NCBI RefSeq assembly: GCF_000332275.1
Contig: NZ_CM001776.1
Span: forward strand, 1,659,268 to 1,723,267
Origin: Synechococcus sp. PCC 7336
GTDB lineage: Bacteria; Cyanobacteriota; Cyanobacteriia; Thermostichales; PCC-7336
Length of the DNA stretch: 64,000 bases
Reading direction: 5' to 3'
How positions within the stretch are numbered: the first letter of the stretch is position 1; each line of letters starts with the position of its first letter. The position numbers and the translations under genes are program-made. The notes under the pieces are model-generated. The model was not told where the DNA came from. It ran no database searches and saw only the letters and a program-made list of their open reading frames with translations. Shown piece after piece: positions 33,544 to 43,278 of this stretch.

Positions 33544-36500
33544 CTAGAAACGGGTTTCCAGTTCTAACGAGCCGCGAGTGTCTTCATTAAAGTCACTTCT
33601 GCCCCGAATAATCAGTCGATCGCTGAGACGATAGCGGGCTCCCAACCTCGGATTTTCCGTGTTGTCGGTGAGGCTGGCCTCCCCCGTAATCGAGACATTG
33701 CCGCCGAGATCTTTACTGGCCTCCACACCCAAGCTCGTGTTGTTTTCGGTGCCTACAAACGTACCGATATTGATTTCATCCAAACCCAGCGCATCCCCCA
33801 AGCGGTTCTGTCCGCCGAACAACACGCGAGACAGAGTAGATTCCAAAACATTGCCCAGCAATCCTTCTACTGCACCTGCCCCCAACAGCGTCACAATTTC
33901 CCCTTCCGAGCGGGGAGGGATGCTACTCAACTCCACAATTCTGGCCTCTAGGCCACTGGCTGCGAGGTCGCTGGCGGGTCCCTGCACTGTCGCCCGCACT
34001 TCAATGGTTTGCAATTGGTCTGCCCCCTGTTGGCCATCGCGACCGGAAGTCCCCGACAATTCGTCGGTGAAGAGAAAATCTCTCGCGCCAGCAGCCTCAG
34101 TTAAGCCGCGACCCACCTCCGTTGCCCGCGCAACAAGACGCACGTTCAAGTTGGGGTCGAGACCGCGATCGCGCTGAAAGATGGCGGTATTGGGCCAACT
34201 GCGATCTAATCGCAATAGTGCAGGACCGATGGTCACCACCCCCCGCGTCAGAAAAATGGTGCCATCTGCTTGCAGAGACTCAACGGGTCCGTAGAAGGTC
34301 ATCTCTCCTTCTGCCGAAAATCGAAACAGAGGATTCTGGTCCACATCTACCTCTTCAGCCAGGGCGATGGTAAGGCCGTCAAATTGGGGATCGAAGCGGA
34401 ACTCCTGTTGCCAGCGCGGACCGACAATTTCTGCTGTGACTGAAGTTGTAGTTTGTCGAGAGGATAGGTCTACGACGCCGTTGGTCAGGACCAAATTTCC
34501 GCTAATTCTGGGAGCCAGCACACTATTGGCGATCTCTAAATGGCCGTTGACATTACCTGCATACAGGTTGGGCCAATCGATGGAAAGGCCCTCAATATCG
34601 ACCGCCAGGGGAGACTCCTCCGACATCAGACGACTGGGATCGACAATGGGAATGTATCCCTCAGCCGTAATATCATCGCCGCTAAACGAGCTGCTGAAGG
34701 ATCGAACGTGAATGGTATCGGAGTCGAAGGACACTTGTGCTTGCACCTGCTTTAAGGGGGCAGGTAAAAAGCCCACCTCCGCCGTGGCATTTTCTACGCT
34801 CAAACTGCCCTGCAAAGTGGGATTGCGGAGGCTGCCGCGCAGCTCGGCACTCAACTGACCCCGTACGTCTTGCACCTGCAGTTGGCTGAAAAACAGGTTG
34901 GTCACTTGCAAGCCGCCGTCACTAGTAGAAATCGACAGGACAATGTCGTTGCTGGGAGGCTCCACATCCAGTAATGGAATGGGGAAGGGAATCGTGCCCT
35001 GCAGTGCAATCGGATGGTCAATAGTCTGCAGGTCCAAAATGAGATTGCTATCCAGAGACAATTGACCGGTGCGATAGTCAAATGTCCCGCTGGCGCTGTA
35101 TAGAGGTTGCTGGTTGAACTGAGCTCGTTCCAGTTGCAACTGACCGCTCGCAGCGGGCGCTTGCAAATTGCCCTCCAACTGGGCAGTCATCCCTAAATCT
35201 CCGCTAAACGGAGGGACTTGAGGCAAAAAGCGCTGCAGGAGTTCGATGGGGGCGCGCTCCACCGTTAACGAACCCGAGATGCGATCGCTGCCAAATGTCC
35301 CCTGTAGGCGGCCCGAGCGATCGCCCGTTCGCCCTTCCAGCGCGACCACATCGAGCTGTTGCTCCCAAAACCGACCGCGAGCAACCACTTCCTCTAGCTG
35401 GAATTCCTCCAGAGACCAGTTCTGACCGCGAATATCGAATTGAACGACGGGGTTCGTCACTAAACCGACTGCCCTCAGTTCCCCTTGAAACTGACCGCCG
35501 AGCTCGGACAGGTCGGGCAGGCGCGGGTCGGTTTGGGCAGCTAAATAAGCCTGCCATTGAATCACCCGATCGGCATAGATGGAAATGCGCTCGTACAGCG
35601 ATCGCTGCAAAACGCTAATGGGGTTGACAAATAAATCGTCTGCCGTTCCCAACTCTGGAATTTGAAAGCTTTGGGCGACATCAGACCATTCCTGCCAGTC
35701 TAGAGCAGTCAGCAAATCCTCTAGCGAACCAGTTTGAGTCGACAGATTGAGGTCAATTTCAGCGGGCACGGGCTGACTGCGCACCCTCTGACCGCGGCGC
35801 ACAATCGTGCCGGTGTTGCTGGGCAAGACGATCGCCCCATTGATTGAATAGAGGCTGTTGTCCAGAGAAAATTCTCCGTTTGCGAGGGCTAAGCGATTGT
35901 TGTCCCAGGCAAAGTCTCCCTGCAAGCGACTGGCCCGCAGGCCAGACCAGTGAGGGCGATCGGCCGAAAAATGACCGGCAACCGCGCGGGCCTCCCAGTC
36001 GATCGTAAAGTTGCTGTCGAGGCTGCCGCCAAAATAACCCGGGGCTAGCACCGTCAACAGAGCCAGCGGCAATTGTGTCAGTTGCACCTGAAACTGGTTT
36101 CCCTGGCGATCGCCGATCGCCTCAGTAATCCCTTGGCGCAGTTGGAACGATTGGGGAATGAAATCTGGACCCAGTTGCAGAGCAATGCGATCGGGCGGGA
36201 GATCGGGGGAGGCGCTGCTGCCCGTCAAATCGAGACTGGCGCCTCGCGCGGATTGCCAGGTCACAGTGCCCTGCAGTGGTGAAAATTCCAGTCCGGCAGC
36301 AACTAGATCGAGCAGGCTAGTTTGAGCGGACAGTTGCAGGGCATCGGGGGTGCCGGTGAGTTCCCCCTTGAGATTGAGCCTGCCCCTGAAGGGAAATTTG
36401 GGTAGGATTTCGGGCAGCAAGTCGGGCAATCGCTGGGGGAGTTGTTCTAGCGAGAGATCGGTGGTGGAGATGGTGAGATTGACAGAGCCAATGGCCAGGG

Positions 36501-38565
36501 TGTACGGGTTGACGGGAATGCGACCGCTAATGGCAACCAACCCCAGTGCATCTCCGTTGGAAACTGTAATCCCCGCGCCGTCCCAAACCAAATGGGCAGA
36601 GATCGCACCGGGTAAACCGGCCAATTGAGTCAGTGTGATGGGGCCGCTCCCCCGCAGACCGGCCAAGCTGAGATCGGCGGTGTTACCGGCGAGCTGAATA
36701 TCTCCACTGACGAATCCCCGCTGACCCGCCACAAACTGATTGAGGGGAACCCTATTTGGCCGCAGGCGGGCCTGGAAGGAACGTGTCGCAGCGCCTCTAG
36801 GAGCAGGGGAAGTCAGGGAGAGAGCGACGGTACCCGTCCCGAGTGCGAACTGCGATTGGGGAATTGAAAAAGTGCCATCGGTTAACTGCATCTGCCCGTT
36901 CCCGGTAATTCCCCCTTGCCAGGAGGCGGTGGCGGAGAGGTTTGTGCCGACCGAGGCGATGGTTGCATTGATGTCGTTGATGCCGAGGGGGAAGGGAATG
37001 GACACACCGTCATACCGAGCGACGATTGCATCCAAATTGACCCGGCTGCCCAACACCTGCAAATTGGACTGGAGAGGGCTGCCCAACTGCACCGTGCCGT
37101 TCCCCGTCAGTTGTCCGGCGTCAATCTCTCCAGCTTGCAGGTTGGCGTTGATGTCGGCGAGGCTGAGAATGCGATCGGCGAGGGCGAACTGACCCGTCAG
37201 TTGGGGGATTTGAATGCGGTCGATCTCGATCGCCTCGGCAGATTCAAAAGTGCCTTGAATTTCTGGCCGAGTCAGCGAGCCGCCGACTGTAAAGGTGCTG
37301 GCAATTGCCCCCGACATTGGCACGGGGGGGACAAAATCAACCAGATTGAAGAGTTCCGAAATGTCGGTGCTGGGAATGGTGACTGCGAGATCGAGCTGGG
37401 GAGCCGCAGGGGTAGCTCCGTCTCCTGCTTGGGCGATCGGGGTTGGGTAGGAGAACCCGCTTGCGAGAAGGATACGATCGCCATTACCCAAATTTCCATC
37501 CCAGTGGGAGACAGACGGATTTTGCGGCGGCGTCTCCTCTCCAGTAGGACCGGAGAAGGGCAACTGCAATCCTTCCCAATCCAGCACATCCGCCCAATCG
37601 AGGGTTCCTTCGGTCGAAAACGGTACCCCGCCAATCTGACCGCTCACGTCCACCAACGAAACGGTTTGACGGGCTAACTCGAACTGCCCATTTAAGTCCG
37701 CTACGGTGCGATCGAGTTGAGGTAAATAAACCGTTCCGTCCTGAAGCTCGATCTGCCCTGTCACTTCTGGAGTCTGCTCTGCTTGCCACAAAAGCTGTAG
37801 ATCTACAGCCAATTGGCCCGCTTGGGGCTGCAGCGGCAAGGTCGGCGCGATGCGATCGACGATCGCGATCGGTAGCTCCTGCCCCTGCAGCGCGACATCG
37901 ACTCTGGGGGCAGCATCCAAGCGGGCGGTGCCTCTGAGCTGAATGGGAGCAGATTCGAGTTGGGATCTGAGGTTGAAGTCGAGATTTGGACCGGCGGGAT
38001 CGTCCAGCACAATCGAGCTGCGACCGCGAATGTTGGCGATTTGCAGGGGGTCCCCTTCCAGCGGTACGAGGGAGATGCTGCTATTGCGCAGGCTGACATC
38101 GAGCTCGGTCAGGGGCAACCCGCCGCCGGTGTCATCGAGGTTGAACTGAACGACATTCCAGCCCCGTTCAGCCGATTCGGCCAGCACGATCTCCGCTCGG
38201 TTGAGCTGCACCCCAACCTTGAGTTGGCGAGATAAGAGAGCGCTGAGGAGATTGAATCGAATATCGATGCTCTCGATCGTCCCCAGATCTTCAATTTCAG
38301 TGGTCCCCACTGTGGCTTGCCAAGGCAGCAAGACTTGCACCTGCCCCAAGTCTAAGGGGCGATCGAGGGTGCGTTCCAGGCTGTCTTCGATTTGGGGGAG
38401 GAGGGTGCGGTTGACATACGGACGCATCCCAACGCTCAATCCGCCCACGACGACCCCCACCCCAAGCACCACACCTACAGCAATGCGGCGGATTCGCTTG
38501 CCTGACTGTGGAGGCTGTTGTTGCTCGATGGGTTCGGGTTGTCCCGTTGAATCGGTAGGGGACAT
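33544..38565 (-). CDS. TamB-like translocation and assembly module protein
   Basis: A 1673-residue protein, the largest in the window. After a short cytoplasmic start there is one membrane anchor (residues 27-48, IAVGVVLGVGVVVGGLSVGM), then a long run of beta-strand-rich repeats of the AsmA/TamB type (many segments like LGQVQVLLPWQ, LTGTPDALQLS, and QGTFGSDRISGSLTVE), ending in the conserved TamB C-terminal domain with GAGAVEGLLGNVLESTLSRVLFGGQNRLGDALG and a final beta-strand ending in ELETRF. These proteins form a bridge across the periplasm that moves lipids or helps outer-membrane protein insertion. The start is the ATG at 38565. It is a single-gene unit here; no Omp85 gene (BamA/TamA) is adjacent. 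Confidence 0.9.
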   Translation of the reverse strand: MSPTDSTGQPEPIEQQQPPQSGKRIRRIAVGVVLGVGVVVGGLSVGMRPYVNRTLLPQIEDSLERTLDRPLDLGQVQVLLPWQATVGTTEIEDLGTIESIDIRFNLLSALLSRQLKVGVQLNRAEIVLAESAERGWNVVQFNLDDTGGGLPLTELDVSLRNSSISLVPLEGDPLQIANIRGRSSIVLDDPAGPNLDFNLRSQLESAPIQLRGTARLDAAPRVDVALQGQELPIAIVDRIAPTLPLQPQAGQLAVDLQLLWQAEQTPEVTGQIELQDGTVYLPQLDRTVADLNGQFELARQTVSLVDVSGQIGGVPFSTEGTLDWADVLDWEGLQLPFSGPTGEETPPQNPSVSHWDGNLGNGDRILLASGFSYPTPIAQAGDGATPAAPQLDLAVTIPSTDISELFNLVDFVPPVPMSGAIASTFTVGGSLTRPEIQGTFESAEAIEIDRIQIPQLTGQFALADRILSLADINANLQAGEIDAGQLTGNGTVQLGSPLQSNLQVLGSRVNLDAIVARYDGVSIPFPLGINDINATIASVGTNLSATASWQGGITGNGQMQLTDGTFSIPQSQFALGTGTVALSLTSPAPRGAATRSFQARLRPNRVPLNQFVAGQRGFVSGDIQLAGNTADLSLAGLRGSGPITLTQLAGLPGAISAHLVWDGAGITVSNGDALGLVAISGRIPVNPYTLAIGSVNLTISTTDLSLEQLPQRLPDLLPEILPKFPFRGRLNLKGELTGTPDALQLSAQTSLLDLVAAGLEFSPLQGTVTWQSARGASLDLTGSSASPDLPPDRIALQLGPDFIPQSFQLRQGITEAIGDRQGNQFQVQLTQLPLALLTVLAPGYFGGSLDSNFTIDWEARAVAGHFSADRPHWSGLRASRLQGDFAWDNNRLALANGEFSLDNSLYSINGAIVLPSNTGTIVRRGQRVRSQPVPAEIDLNLSTQTGSLEDLLTALDWQEWSDVAQSFQIPELGTADDLFVNPISVLQRSLYERISIYADRVIQWQAYLAAQTDPRLPDLSELGGQFQGELRAVGLVTNPVVQFDIRGQNWSLEEFQLEEVVARGRFWEQQLDVVALEGRTGDRSGRLQGTFGSDRISGSLTVERAPIELLQRFLPQVPPFSGDLGMTAQLEGNLQAPAASGQLQLERAQFNQQPLYSASGTFDYRTGQLSLDSNLILDLQTIDHPIALQGTIPFPIPLLDVEPPSNDIVLSISTSDGGLQVTNLFFSQLQVQDVRGQLSAELRGSLRNPTLQGSLSVENATAEVGFLPAPLKQVQAQVSFDSDTIHVRSFSSSFSGDDITAEGYIPIVDPSRLMSEESPLAVDIEGLSIDWPNLYAGNVNGHLEIANSVLAPRISGNLVLTNGVVDLSSRQTTTSVTAEIVGPRWQQEFRFDPQFDGLTIALAEEVDVDQNPLFRFSAEGEMTFYGPVESLQADGTIFLTRGVVTIGPALLRLDRSWPNTAIFQRDRGLDPNLNVRLVARATEVGRGLTEAAGARDFLFTDELSGTSGRDGQQGADQLQTIEVRATVQGPASDLAASGLEARIVELSSIPPRSEGEIVTLLGAGAVEGLLGNVLESTLSRVLFGGQNRLGDALGLDEINIGTFVGTENNTSLGVEASKDLGGNVSITGEASLTDNTENPRLGARYRLSDRLIIRGRSDFNEDTRGSLELETRF

Positions 38566-38741
38566 CAGCTATAACCTTTACGGACGCCACTTCAGTGATA
38601 ACTCACAGAGCTGGCGGTCAGCGATCGCTCGACACCAATTTCAATTATTTTGCCTGACCTACTGCAGCCTGAAGTATGACTTCGATTTTGCAGGGCAAAC
38701 ATCGTAAAACTGACTCGACGATCGCTTGAGGTAAGGCCTAG

Positions 38742-39134
38742 ATGTCGATTGCAGCGGCTGACGATCGCCCTTTTGCAGAGCAGGTTTATCCAAACTTTTT
38801 GGGGTTGGAGTCTGGCTCGCCAGACAGCGCGCCAGCGGTGTTGCTGCCCATTCCCTTGTTAGACAGCTTGGGGCCACAGGTCTATCTCACCGTCGATGTG
38901 GATGGATTCGATCCGTCCGTCATTCCCTCCACGGGTACTCCCGAACCGGGGGGACTGTCTTGGTGGGATGGGGTGGAGTTGATTCGTGCTGTGGGCCAGC
39001 AGCGACACATTGTGGGGGCGGATATTACCGAATTAGCGGTGACTGGCGATCGTGCTGCCGATCGTATTGGTGCTTTTGCTGCCGCCAAATTGGCCTACCA
39101 AATTCTGACTGCGGCGCTAGAGAGCCAATCGTAG
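38742..39134 (+). pseudogene. Internally deleted agmatinase/ureohydrolase remnant
   Basis: The frame of 130 residues joins two separated parts of a ureohydrolase. Residues 1-37 (FLGLESGSPDSAPAVLLPIP) match the N-terminus of cyanobacterial agmatinase, while the part from about residue 40 (GPQVYLTVDVDGFDPSVIPS, then GTPEPGGLSWWDGVELIRAV) matches the C-terminal third. About 200 residues between, including the His and DAHxD metal ligands, are missing. The remaining DVDGFDPS keeps one metal-binding Asp pair. The join lies inside PIPLLDSLG and keeps the frame. Without half its metal site it cannot be an active agmatinase. It might still be expressed, but I treat it as a pseudogene. It lies divergent from the TamB-like gene. 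Confidence 0.8.
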
Positions 39135-39210
39135 GTTCCCATCTGGCCGCTCCGACGGGCAGCAGTTGCCCCGCGCCGCACAACTGCCTTGAGGAATTTG
39201 TAGAGCAGCA

Positions 39211-39240
39211 TTGACAAGCTGTCGTAGAATGAATTTTAGA
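39211..39240 (+). promoter_or_regulatory. Possible promoter of the plastocyanin gene
   Basis: A consensus TTGACA at 39211-39216 is followed about 17-18 bases later by TTTTAGA, a weak -10-like box. It would leave a leader of about 130 bases before the petE start. Only the -35 box is convincing. Confidence 0.3.
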
Positions 39241-39378
39241 CTTTTGTGCCTTAGCCCGATCGCCCTTTGGCCTTCATAGTCTCCGCCATCGTTCCACAGA
39301 CAGTCGTACGGACTCTCGTGGGGCTGGTTGGCAACCCACAGAGTCGACCTTACGTTCTTTTGTTTGCGAGAAATTAAT

Positions 39379-39777
39379 ATGAACTCCGTTTTTTCTGCAA
39401 TTCGCCGTTTAGGCACATTGGCAGCAGCGTTTGCGCTGGTTGCCGCCGCCTTCTGGATGTCTGCTCAGCCCGCATCTGCTGAAACCTACACTGTCAAAAT
39501 GGGTGCCGATAACGGCATGTTGGTTTTCGACCCCAGCAGCTTGACCATCAAGCAAGGCGATACGGTGAAGTGGGTTAACAACAAGGCATTTCCCCATAAT
39601 GTCGTGTTTGATTCCAAGGCTCCTGAAGCCGTTCAGAAGCACTCCCACAAGCAACTGGCATCGGCTCCCGGTCAAGAATTTGTCGAGACGTTTGACGACG
39701 TTCCCGCTGGTGAATACGGCTACTACTGCGTTCCCCACCGCGGTGCCGGTATGGTTGGCAAGATCGTCGTTCAATAA
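39379..39777 (+). CDS. petE: Plastocyanin precursor
   Basis: Plastocyanin is the copper protein that carries electrons from cytochrome b6f to photosystem I in the thylakoid lumen. The 132-residue precursor starts at the ATG at 39379 and has a signal peptide ([17 protein letters not shown]) with an AxA cleavage site. The mature domain has all four type-1 copper ligands: His in [12 protein letters not shown], and Cys, His and Met in [15 protein letters not shown]. Near the end [15 protein letters not shown] is typical. A strong terminator follows 10 bases after the stop. The gene is monocistronic, as usual. Copper-dependent control through PetJ/PetR-type regulators is known elsewhere but not visible in this window. 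Confidence 0.97.
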   Translation: MNSVFSAIRRLGTLAAAFALVAAAFWMSAQPASAETYTVKMGADNGMLVFDPSSLTIKQGDTVKWVNNKAFPHNVVFDSKAPEAVQKHSHKQLASAPGQEFVETFDDVPAGEYGYYCVPHRGAGMVGKIVVQ

Positions 39778-39786
39778 ATCATCTTC

Positions 39787-39826
39787 ATCCCCCCCCACTC
39801 GACCGCAGGTTAGTGGGGGGGATTTG
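39787..39826 (+). terminator. Rho-independent terminator of petE
   Basis: ATCCCCCCCCACT and AGTGGGGGGGAT pair (one extra C) around a short loop containing ACCGCAGG, followed by TTTG. The T run is short but the stem is very strong. Confidence 0.8.
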
Positions 39827-39877
39827 TATCTTCAAGCGATCGATGCGGATATGCGATCGATCGGTTTGCTCTCGACC

Positions 39878-41113
39878 TCAGTCGATGCCGATTTCATCGC
39901 GGGGATGGAACAGGGCAAACACAGATGTATAGCCGTGCAAAAATGTAGTGCCTCGCACGGGCCCAATTTCGCCATTACAGAAAAAGCCCCCCATTGACAC
40001 CTCCCCTAACGCATTTTCGAACACCTGCGTGTCGTGGTTGGACTTGCCATAGAGATACTCCCCTCGCCCCAAACAGGAAAACATCAACGCCCCATCGGGT
40101 GTGGCAGCGCGCTCCTGGCGATTGCGCTCTTGACAGTAACGGCGCAGCACGTAGCGCAAATCTTCATCGGAGGTGCGGGCGTCGCGCAAGTGAAACTGGA
40201 GGCGCTGTCCCGAACGCAACCGATCGCCCACCGCGATCGCCCCCGTGCGAGGATCGATACCGATAATATTGCGAATGAGAAAGTCACCGGGCTCGGGATG
40301 TTCCTTAAACTCATCCATCACCATGCCGGCAAAGAGGGAATTGCGAACCAGATCGCGATCTTCGTCACTTAACTGTTTCACCATCTCCTGCAGAGCTTTG
40401 AGGGGCTGCTGTTCGTTTAAGCCCAACACCACATTGCGCTCCGCCTGAGAAATGGTCATGGCCTCGCCAATCGGCCGACAGCCCTGGGCCACCACCGCAT
40501 CCACGGCAATATTGCCCGACAGTGCGACCCCCACTGTTCCAGTGCGATACAGCTTGTCATTCAGGAATAGGGCATTGCCTTCCGGTCGCCGACCGCCGCT
40601 GGCCAGACCGCCCACTTTAGTGGAACTGGGAAAGGCAAAGTCCAGTCCCTGTAATAGTTCTGAAATTTTGGAGGAGAATCCATCCGCCAACACCACAAAC
40701 TGGGGTTGCGATCGCTGGCTTACCCCCAATGTCTGCTCCCATTGATGGGGCGGTGCATCCAGATCGGGCAGATCGTCTGCCTCCAAATGGAAAGGAAATA
40801 TCTCCACGTTCGGCAACATTGCTAGCGAGAGCGAGACTGCAGGCATATCCTCAATTTCTGCTCCTCCACCCACAATGCCGCCGCCAGAACAACCCACCAA
40901 TACGCGGGCGGGCAACAGTGTCTGCAGCAGAGGGACAATGCGTGGATATTCGCTGGCAAATGCAGCAGATACAAAGATGAGAGCCAAGTCGACTGCTGCG
41001 CTCTCCTCGACTGGCCCGAGCTGTGACAGAGCGGTTTCTACCACCTCTGTCAGGGCCGCTTCTAGAGAGGGTTGCGTTGAAAGTGCGTTAGCCCATTGCA
41101 TCGGTTCAGGCAT
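39878..41113 (-). CDS. FIST domain signal transduction protein
   Basis: A 411-residue protein with the FIST N and C domains, predicted sensors for small ligands such as amino acids. Segments include LIFVSAAFASEYPRIVPLLQ, VLVGCSGGGIVGGG (the N domain signature), VVLADGFSSKISELLQGL, STKVGGLASGGRR, VGVALSGNIAVDAVVAQGCR (the C domain), then ALMFSCLGRGEYLYG and MGGFFCNGEIGPV, with a last TFLHGYTSVFALF. No output domain (HisKA, GGDEF) is attached, so it is a stand-alone FIST protein, a form widespread in cyanobacteria. Start ATG at 41113. It converges with petE, 100 bases apart, across the terminator at 39787. Confidence 0.9.
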   Translation of the reverse strand: MPEPMQWANALSTQPSLEAALTEVVETALSQLGPVEESAAVDLALIFVSAAFASEYPRIVPLLQTLLPARVLVGCSGGGIVGGGAEIEDMPAVSLSLAMLPNVEIFPFHLEADDLPDLDAPPHQWEQTLGVSQRSQPQFVVLADGFSSKISELLQGLDFAFPSSTKVGGLASGGRRPEGNALFLNDKLYRTGTVGVALSGNIAVDAVVAQGCRPIGEAMTISQAERNVVLGLNEQQPLKALQEMVKQLSDEDRDLVRNSLFAGMVMDEFKEHPEPGDFLIRNIIGIDPRTGAIAVGDRLRSGQRLQFHLRDARTSDEDLRYVLRRYCQERNRQERAATPDGALMFSCLGRGEYLYGKSNHDTQVFENALGEVSMGGFFCNGEIGPVRGTTFLHGYTSVFALFHPRDEIGID

Positions 41114-41188
41114 CTCGTGAAGGTTTGTCAGTGGCGATTCCCCTGCTCTTGTCAGAGGAACCTGCGATCGCGATTGTAATCTATGGAA

Positions 41189-41983
41189 TCATTTGCTGTC
41201 GGTAGATCCCGAACTGTAAAGGGGAAGACCCCATTGCTGCACGGCATCGAACTGGCCATAGGCTGTCAGGTTGAAATGCAGGGGGGTAACGGTAATGTAG
41301 TTGTCTTGAATGGCAACAATATCTGTGTCGGAGGCAGCTTGGGTGTCGAGGGCTTCTCCGGCAATCCAGTAGTAGATTTTGCCACGGGGGTCAACCCGCT
41401 GTTCGAACGTCTCGGAATAGTGGCGCATGCCTAGCGGGGCCAAGACAACGCCGCAAATATCAGTCGCAGGTAGGGCTGGAACGTTGACGTTGAGGAGGAT
41501 GGGAGGCCCGATGCCAGAGGATTGAGGCTTATCTAGCCAATCGCGGACAAAGCTGGCCGCCGGCTCGAAGTCAGTGGCACTCGAGCTATTCAAGCTGACC
41601 GCCATGCTGTTGACCCCTGCCATCAGGCCCTCCATCGCGGCTGACACCGTGCCGGAATAGAGCACGTCCGAACCCAGATTGCCCCCTCGATTGATCCCCG
41701 AAATGACCCAATCGGGGCCTTCGTCCAGCAACTCGTCTAGCCCTAATTTGATGCAATCGGAGGGGGTGCCGGAGCAGGCCCAAGCGGCGATCTCGCTGTC
41801 GTAAGGAGCCACAACCCGCTCCACCCGCAGGGGCTTATGCAGAGTGAGGGCGTGGCCGGTGGCCGAGCGCTCGCGATCGGGACAAACCACTGTGACAGAA
41901 TGTCCGGCAAGGGCGAGGGTATTCGCCAGATACACCACTCCCAGTGAGTAAATGCCGTCATCATTGCTAATTAGCAGCTTCAT
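41189..41983 (-). CDS. surE: 5'/3'-nucleotidase SurE, copy 1
   Basis: SurE is a metal-dependent survival nucleotidase removing phosphate from nucleoside monophosphates. The 264-residue copy starts at the ATG at 41983 (MKLLISNDDGIYSLGVVYLA), with the DD metal site in SNDDGI, then VVCPDRERSATGHALTL, SGTPSDCIKLGL, and VISGINRGGNLGSDVLYSGT, all intact. Its C-terminus is longer than the second copy at 61134 and ends SSGSTDSK. The frame is open 16 codons more upstream but lacks family similarity there. It is followed by the acidic HTH gene 68 bases upstream on the same strand. Two SurE paralogues in one genome suggest separate substrates. Confidence 0.93.
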   Translation of the reverse strand: MKLLISNDDGIYSLGVVYLANTLALAGHSVTVVCPDRERSATGHALTLHKPLRVERVVAPYDSEIAAWACSGTPSDCIKLGLDELLDEGPDWVISGINRGGNLGSDVLYSGTVSAAMEGLMAGVNSMAVSLNSSSATDFEPAASFVRDWLDKPQSSGIGPPILLNVNVPALPATDICGVVLAPLGMRHYSETFEQRVDPRGKIYYWIAGEALDTQAASDTDIVAIQDNYITVTPLHFNLTAYGQFDAVQQWGLPLYSSGSTDSK

Positions 41984-42051
41984 GAAGTTATGGAGAGGGG
42001 TGTTTTGGGGGGCTCTGTGGGCTGAGGGCAATCTTCAGTGGAGATGGAAGG

Positions 42052-43116
42052 CTAGAGGGCGTACACTTGGCCGTCTAACAACAGATGGGTAATGCCTTTG
42101 GACTGTAAGTTATCCCGCGTCACGTCTAGAAAATAGCCCGGGAAGGCAATGACGCGATATTTTTGGCGGCCTCTATGGCGAAAGCGATCGGAGAATCGCC
42201 GCGCAATCCGGTGACTTTCAAAAATGGGAAGCGTTTTGGCTTCGCTCAGCTCGGCGGGGACTTGGCCCAAATGACTAAACTCTTGCAGGGGGCAGGTGGT
42301 GAGTTCGTGGAAGCGATCGACCACGGCATAGCATTCTTGAGGGGGGGCGAGGTCTGCTAACCCCAGAATGTCAATTTCCTCTCGGTCGGCTGGAGGCGCA
42401 AAGTCAGGATTAGCCGCAACTGAAGCATGCCAGGAAGGAGGGGGACCTACCACTTCCACTTGAGCGGGCTGTTCGTTGCTCCAGCGACGTTTCAAGATCG
42501 GACGATTTCGCCTGACCTGAGGATCGTCCTCACTGTCGCTGTCATCACCATCTAAGTCATCGCCATCATCTAAATCATCATCGTCTAAGTCATCATCAAA
42601 CTCGTCATCGCCATCATCGTCATCATCTAAATCATCATCGTCTAAGTCATCATCATCAAACTCGTCATCATCATCAAACTCGTCATCTTCATCGCCATCG
42701 TCATCGCCAAATAACTCGGCTTCCAAGTCATCATCATCATCTACAGCTTCATCATCTACAGCTTCATCATCGCTATCGGAAAGAGTCCGATCGATCGCCT
42801 CAGACGCTTCAGGTTCGGCCTCGTCACTATCCGACCGGGGCTCGACAGACAACTGTTCGGCAGTAGACGCTCCTGCAGGGGCGCTGTCGAGCAGCGACGG
42901 CTGGACTGAAGAGGAGCTTTTAGTCGGTCGCCCACTCCGTTTTTGTTTGACCAACTCGCTATATTCGTCTTGAGGAATCGCTTCTTTCAGGATGCGAGAG
43001 ACAGTACTGTTACTGACGCTAAATTCTTCTGCCAAGTGAGCAACGGTCACTCCTGGCTGGCGGTATCGCTCCACCAGCCGCTCGCGATCTTCAGCAGAGA
43101 GTTTAATCCGGGCCAT
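42052..43116 (-). CDS. HTH protein with a long Asp-rich repeat tract
   Basis: A 354-residue protein starting at the ATG at 43116 (MARIKLSAEDRERLVERYRQ). Residues 20-55 (TVAHLAEEFSVSNSTVSRIL) form a helix-turn-helix like those of transposase-type or sigma-like regulators. A Ser-rich linker leads to a tract of about 95 residues made mainly of Asp with Glu, Gly and Leu (EFDDDDEFDDDDLDDDD-like repeats), then a C-terminal domain ending DVTRDNLQSKGITHLLLDGQ that looks folded. Such Asp runs can mimic DNA or bind basic proteins or cations. Function is unknown. The tract lies on a trinucleotide microsatellite (GAT/GAC), so its length may vary between strains. It stands between surE and the ABC gene. 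Confidence 0.8.
   Translation of the reverse strand: MARIKLSAEDRERLVERYRQPGVTVAHLAEEFSVSNSTVSRILKEAIPQDEYSELVKQKRSGRPTKSSSSVQPSLLDSAPAGASTAEQLSVEPRSDSDEAEPEASEAIDRTLSDSDDEAVDDEAVDDDDDLEAELFGDDDGDEDDEFDDDDEFDDDDLDDDDLDDDDDGDDEFDDDLDDDDLDDGDDLDGDDSDSEDDPQVRRNRPILKRRWSNEQPAQVEVVGPPPSWHASVAANPDFAPPADREEIDILGLADLAPPQECYAVVDRFHELTTCPLQEFSHLGQVPAELSEAKTLPIFESHRIARRFSDRFRHRGRQKYRVIAFPGYFLDVTRDNLQSKGITHLLLDGQVYAL
42537..42765. repeat. GAT/GAC trinucleotide microsatellite coding for the Asp tract
   Basis: On the plus strand the stretch is built almost only of ATC, GTC and their variants (ATCATCATCATC, CATCGTCTAAGTCATC), with several repeats of an 18-base period such as ATCATCGTCTAAGTCATC. Slippage during replication would change the protein by whole residues. 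Confidence 0.9.
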
Positions 43117-43278
43117 GGCTACCTGTTTGAGTCGCTGCGAAGCAATTGTGTCTACCACGACTAGCGCTATCGAATAGGCAGTGAGGCGCTTCGATTGTAA
43201 GCCAATTGGCGGCGTAACAGCCGCTCGATCTTCAATAATCTCACACGAACTGCTGCGAACTCGATCGCATTACATGAC

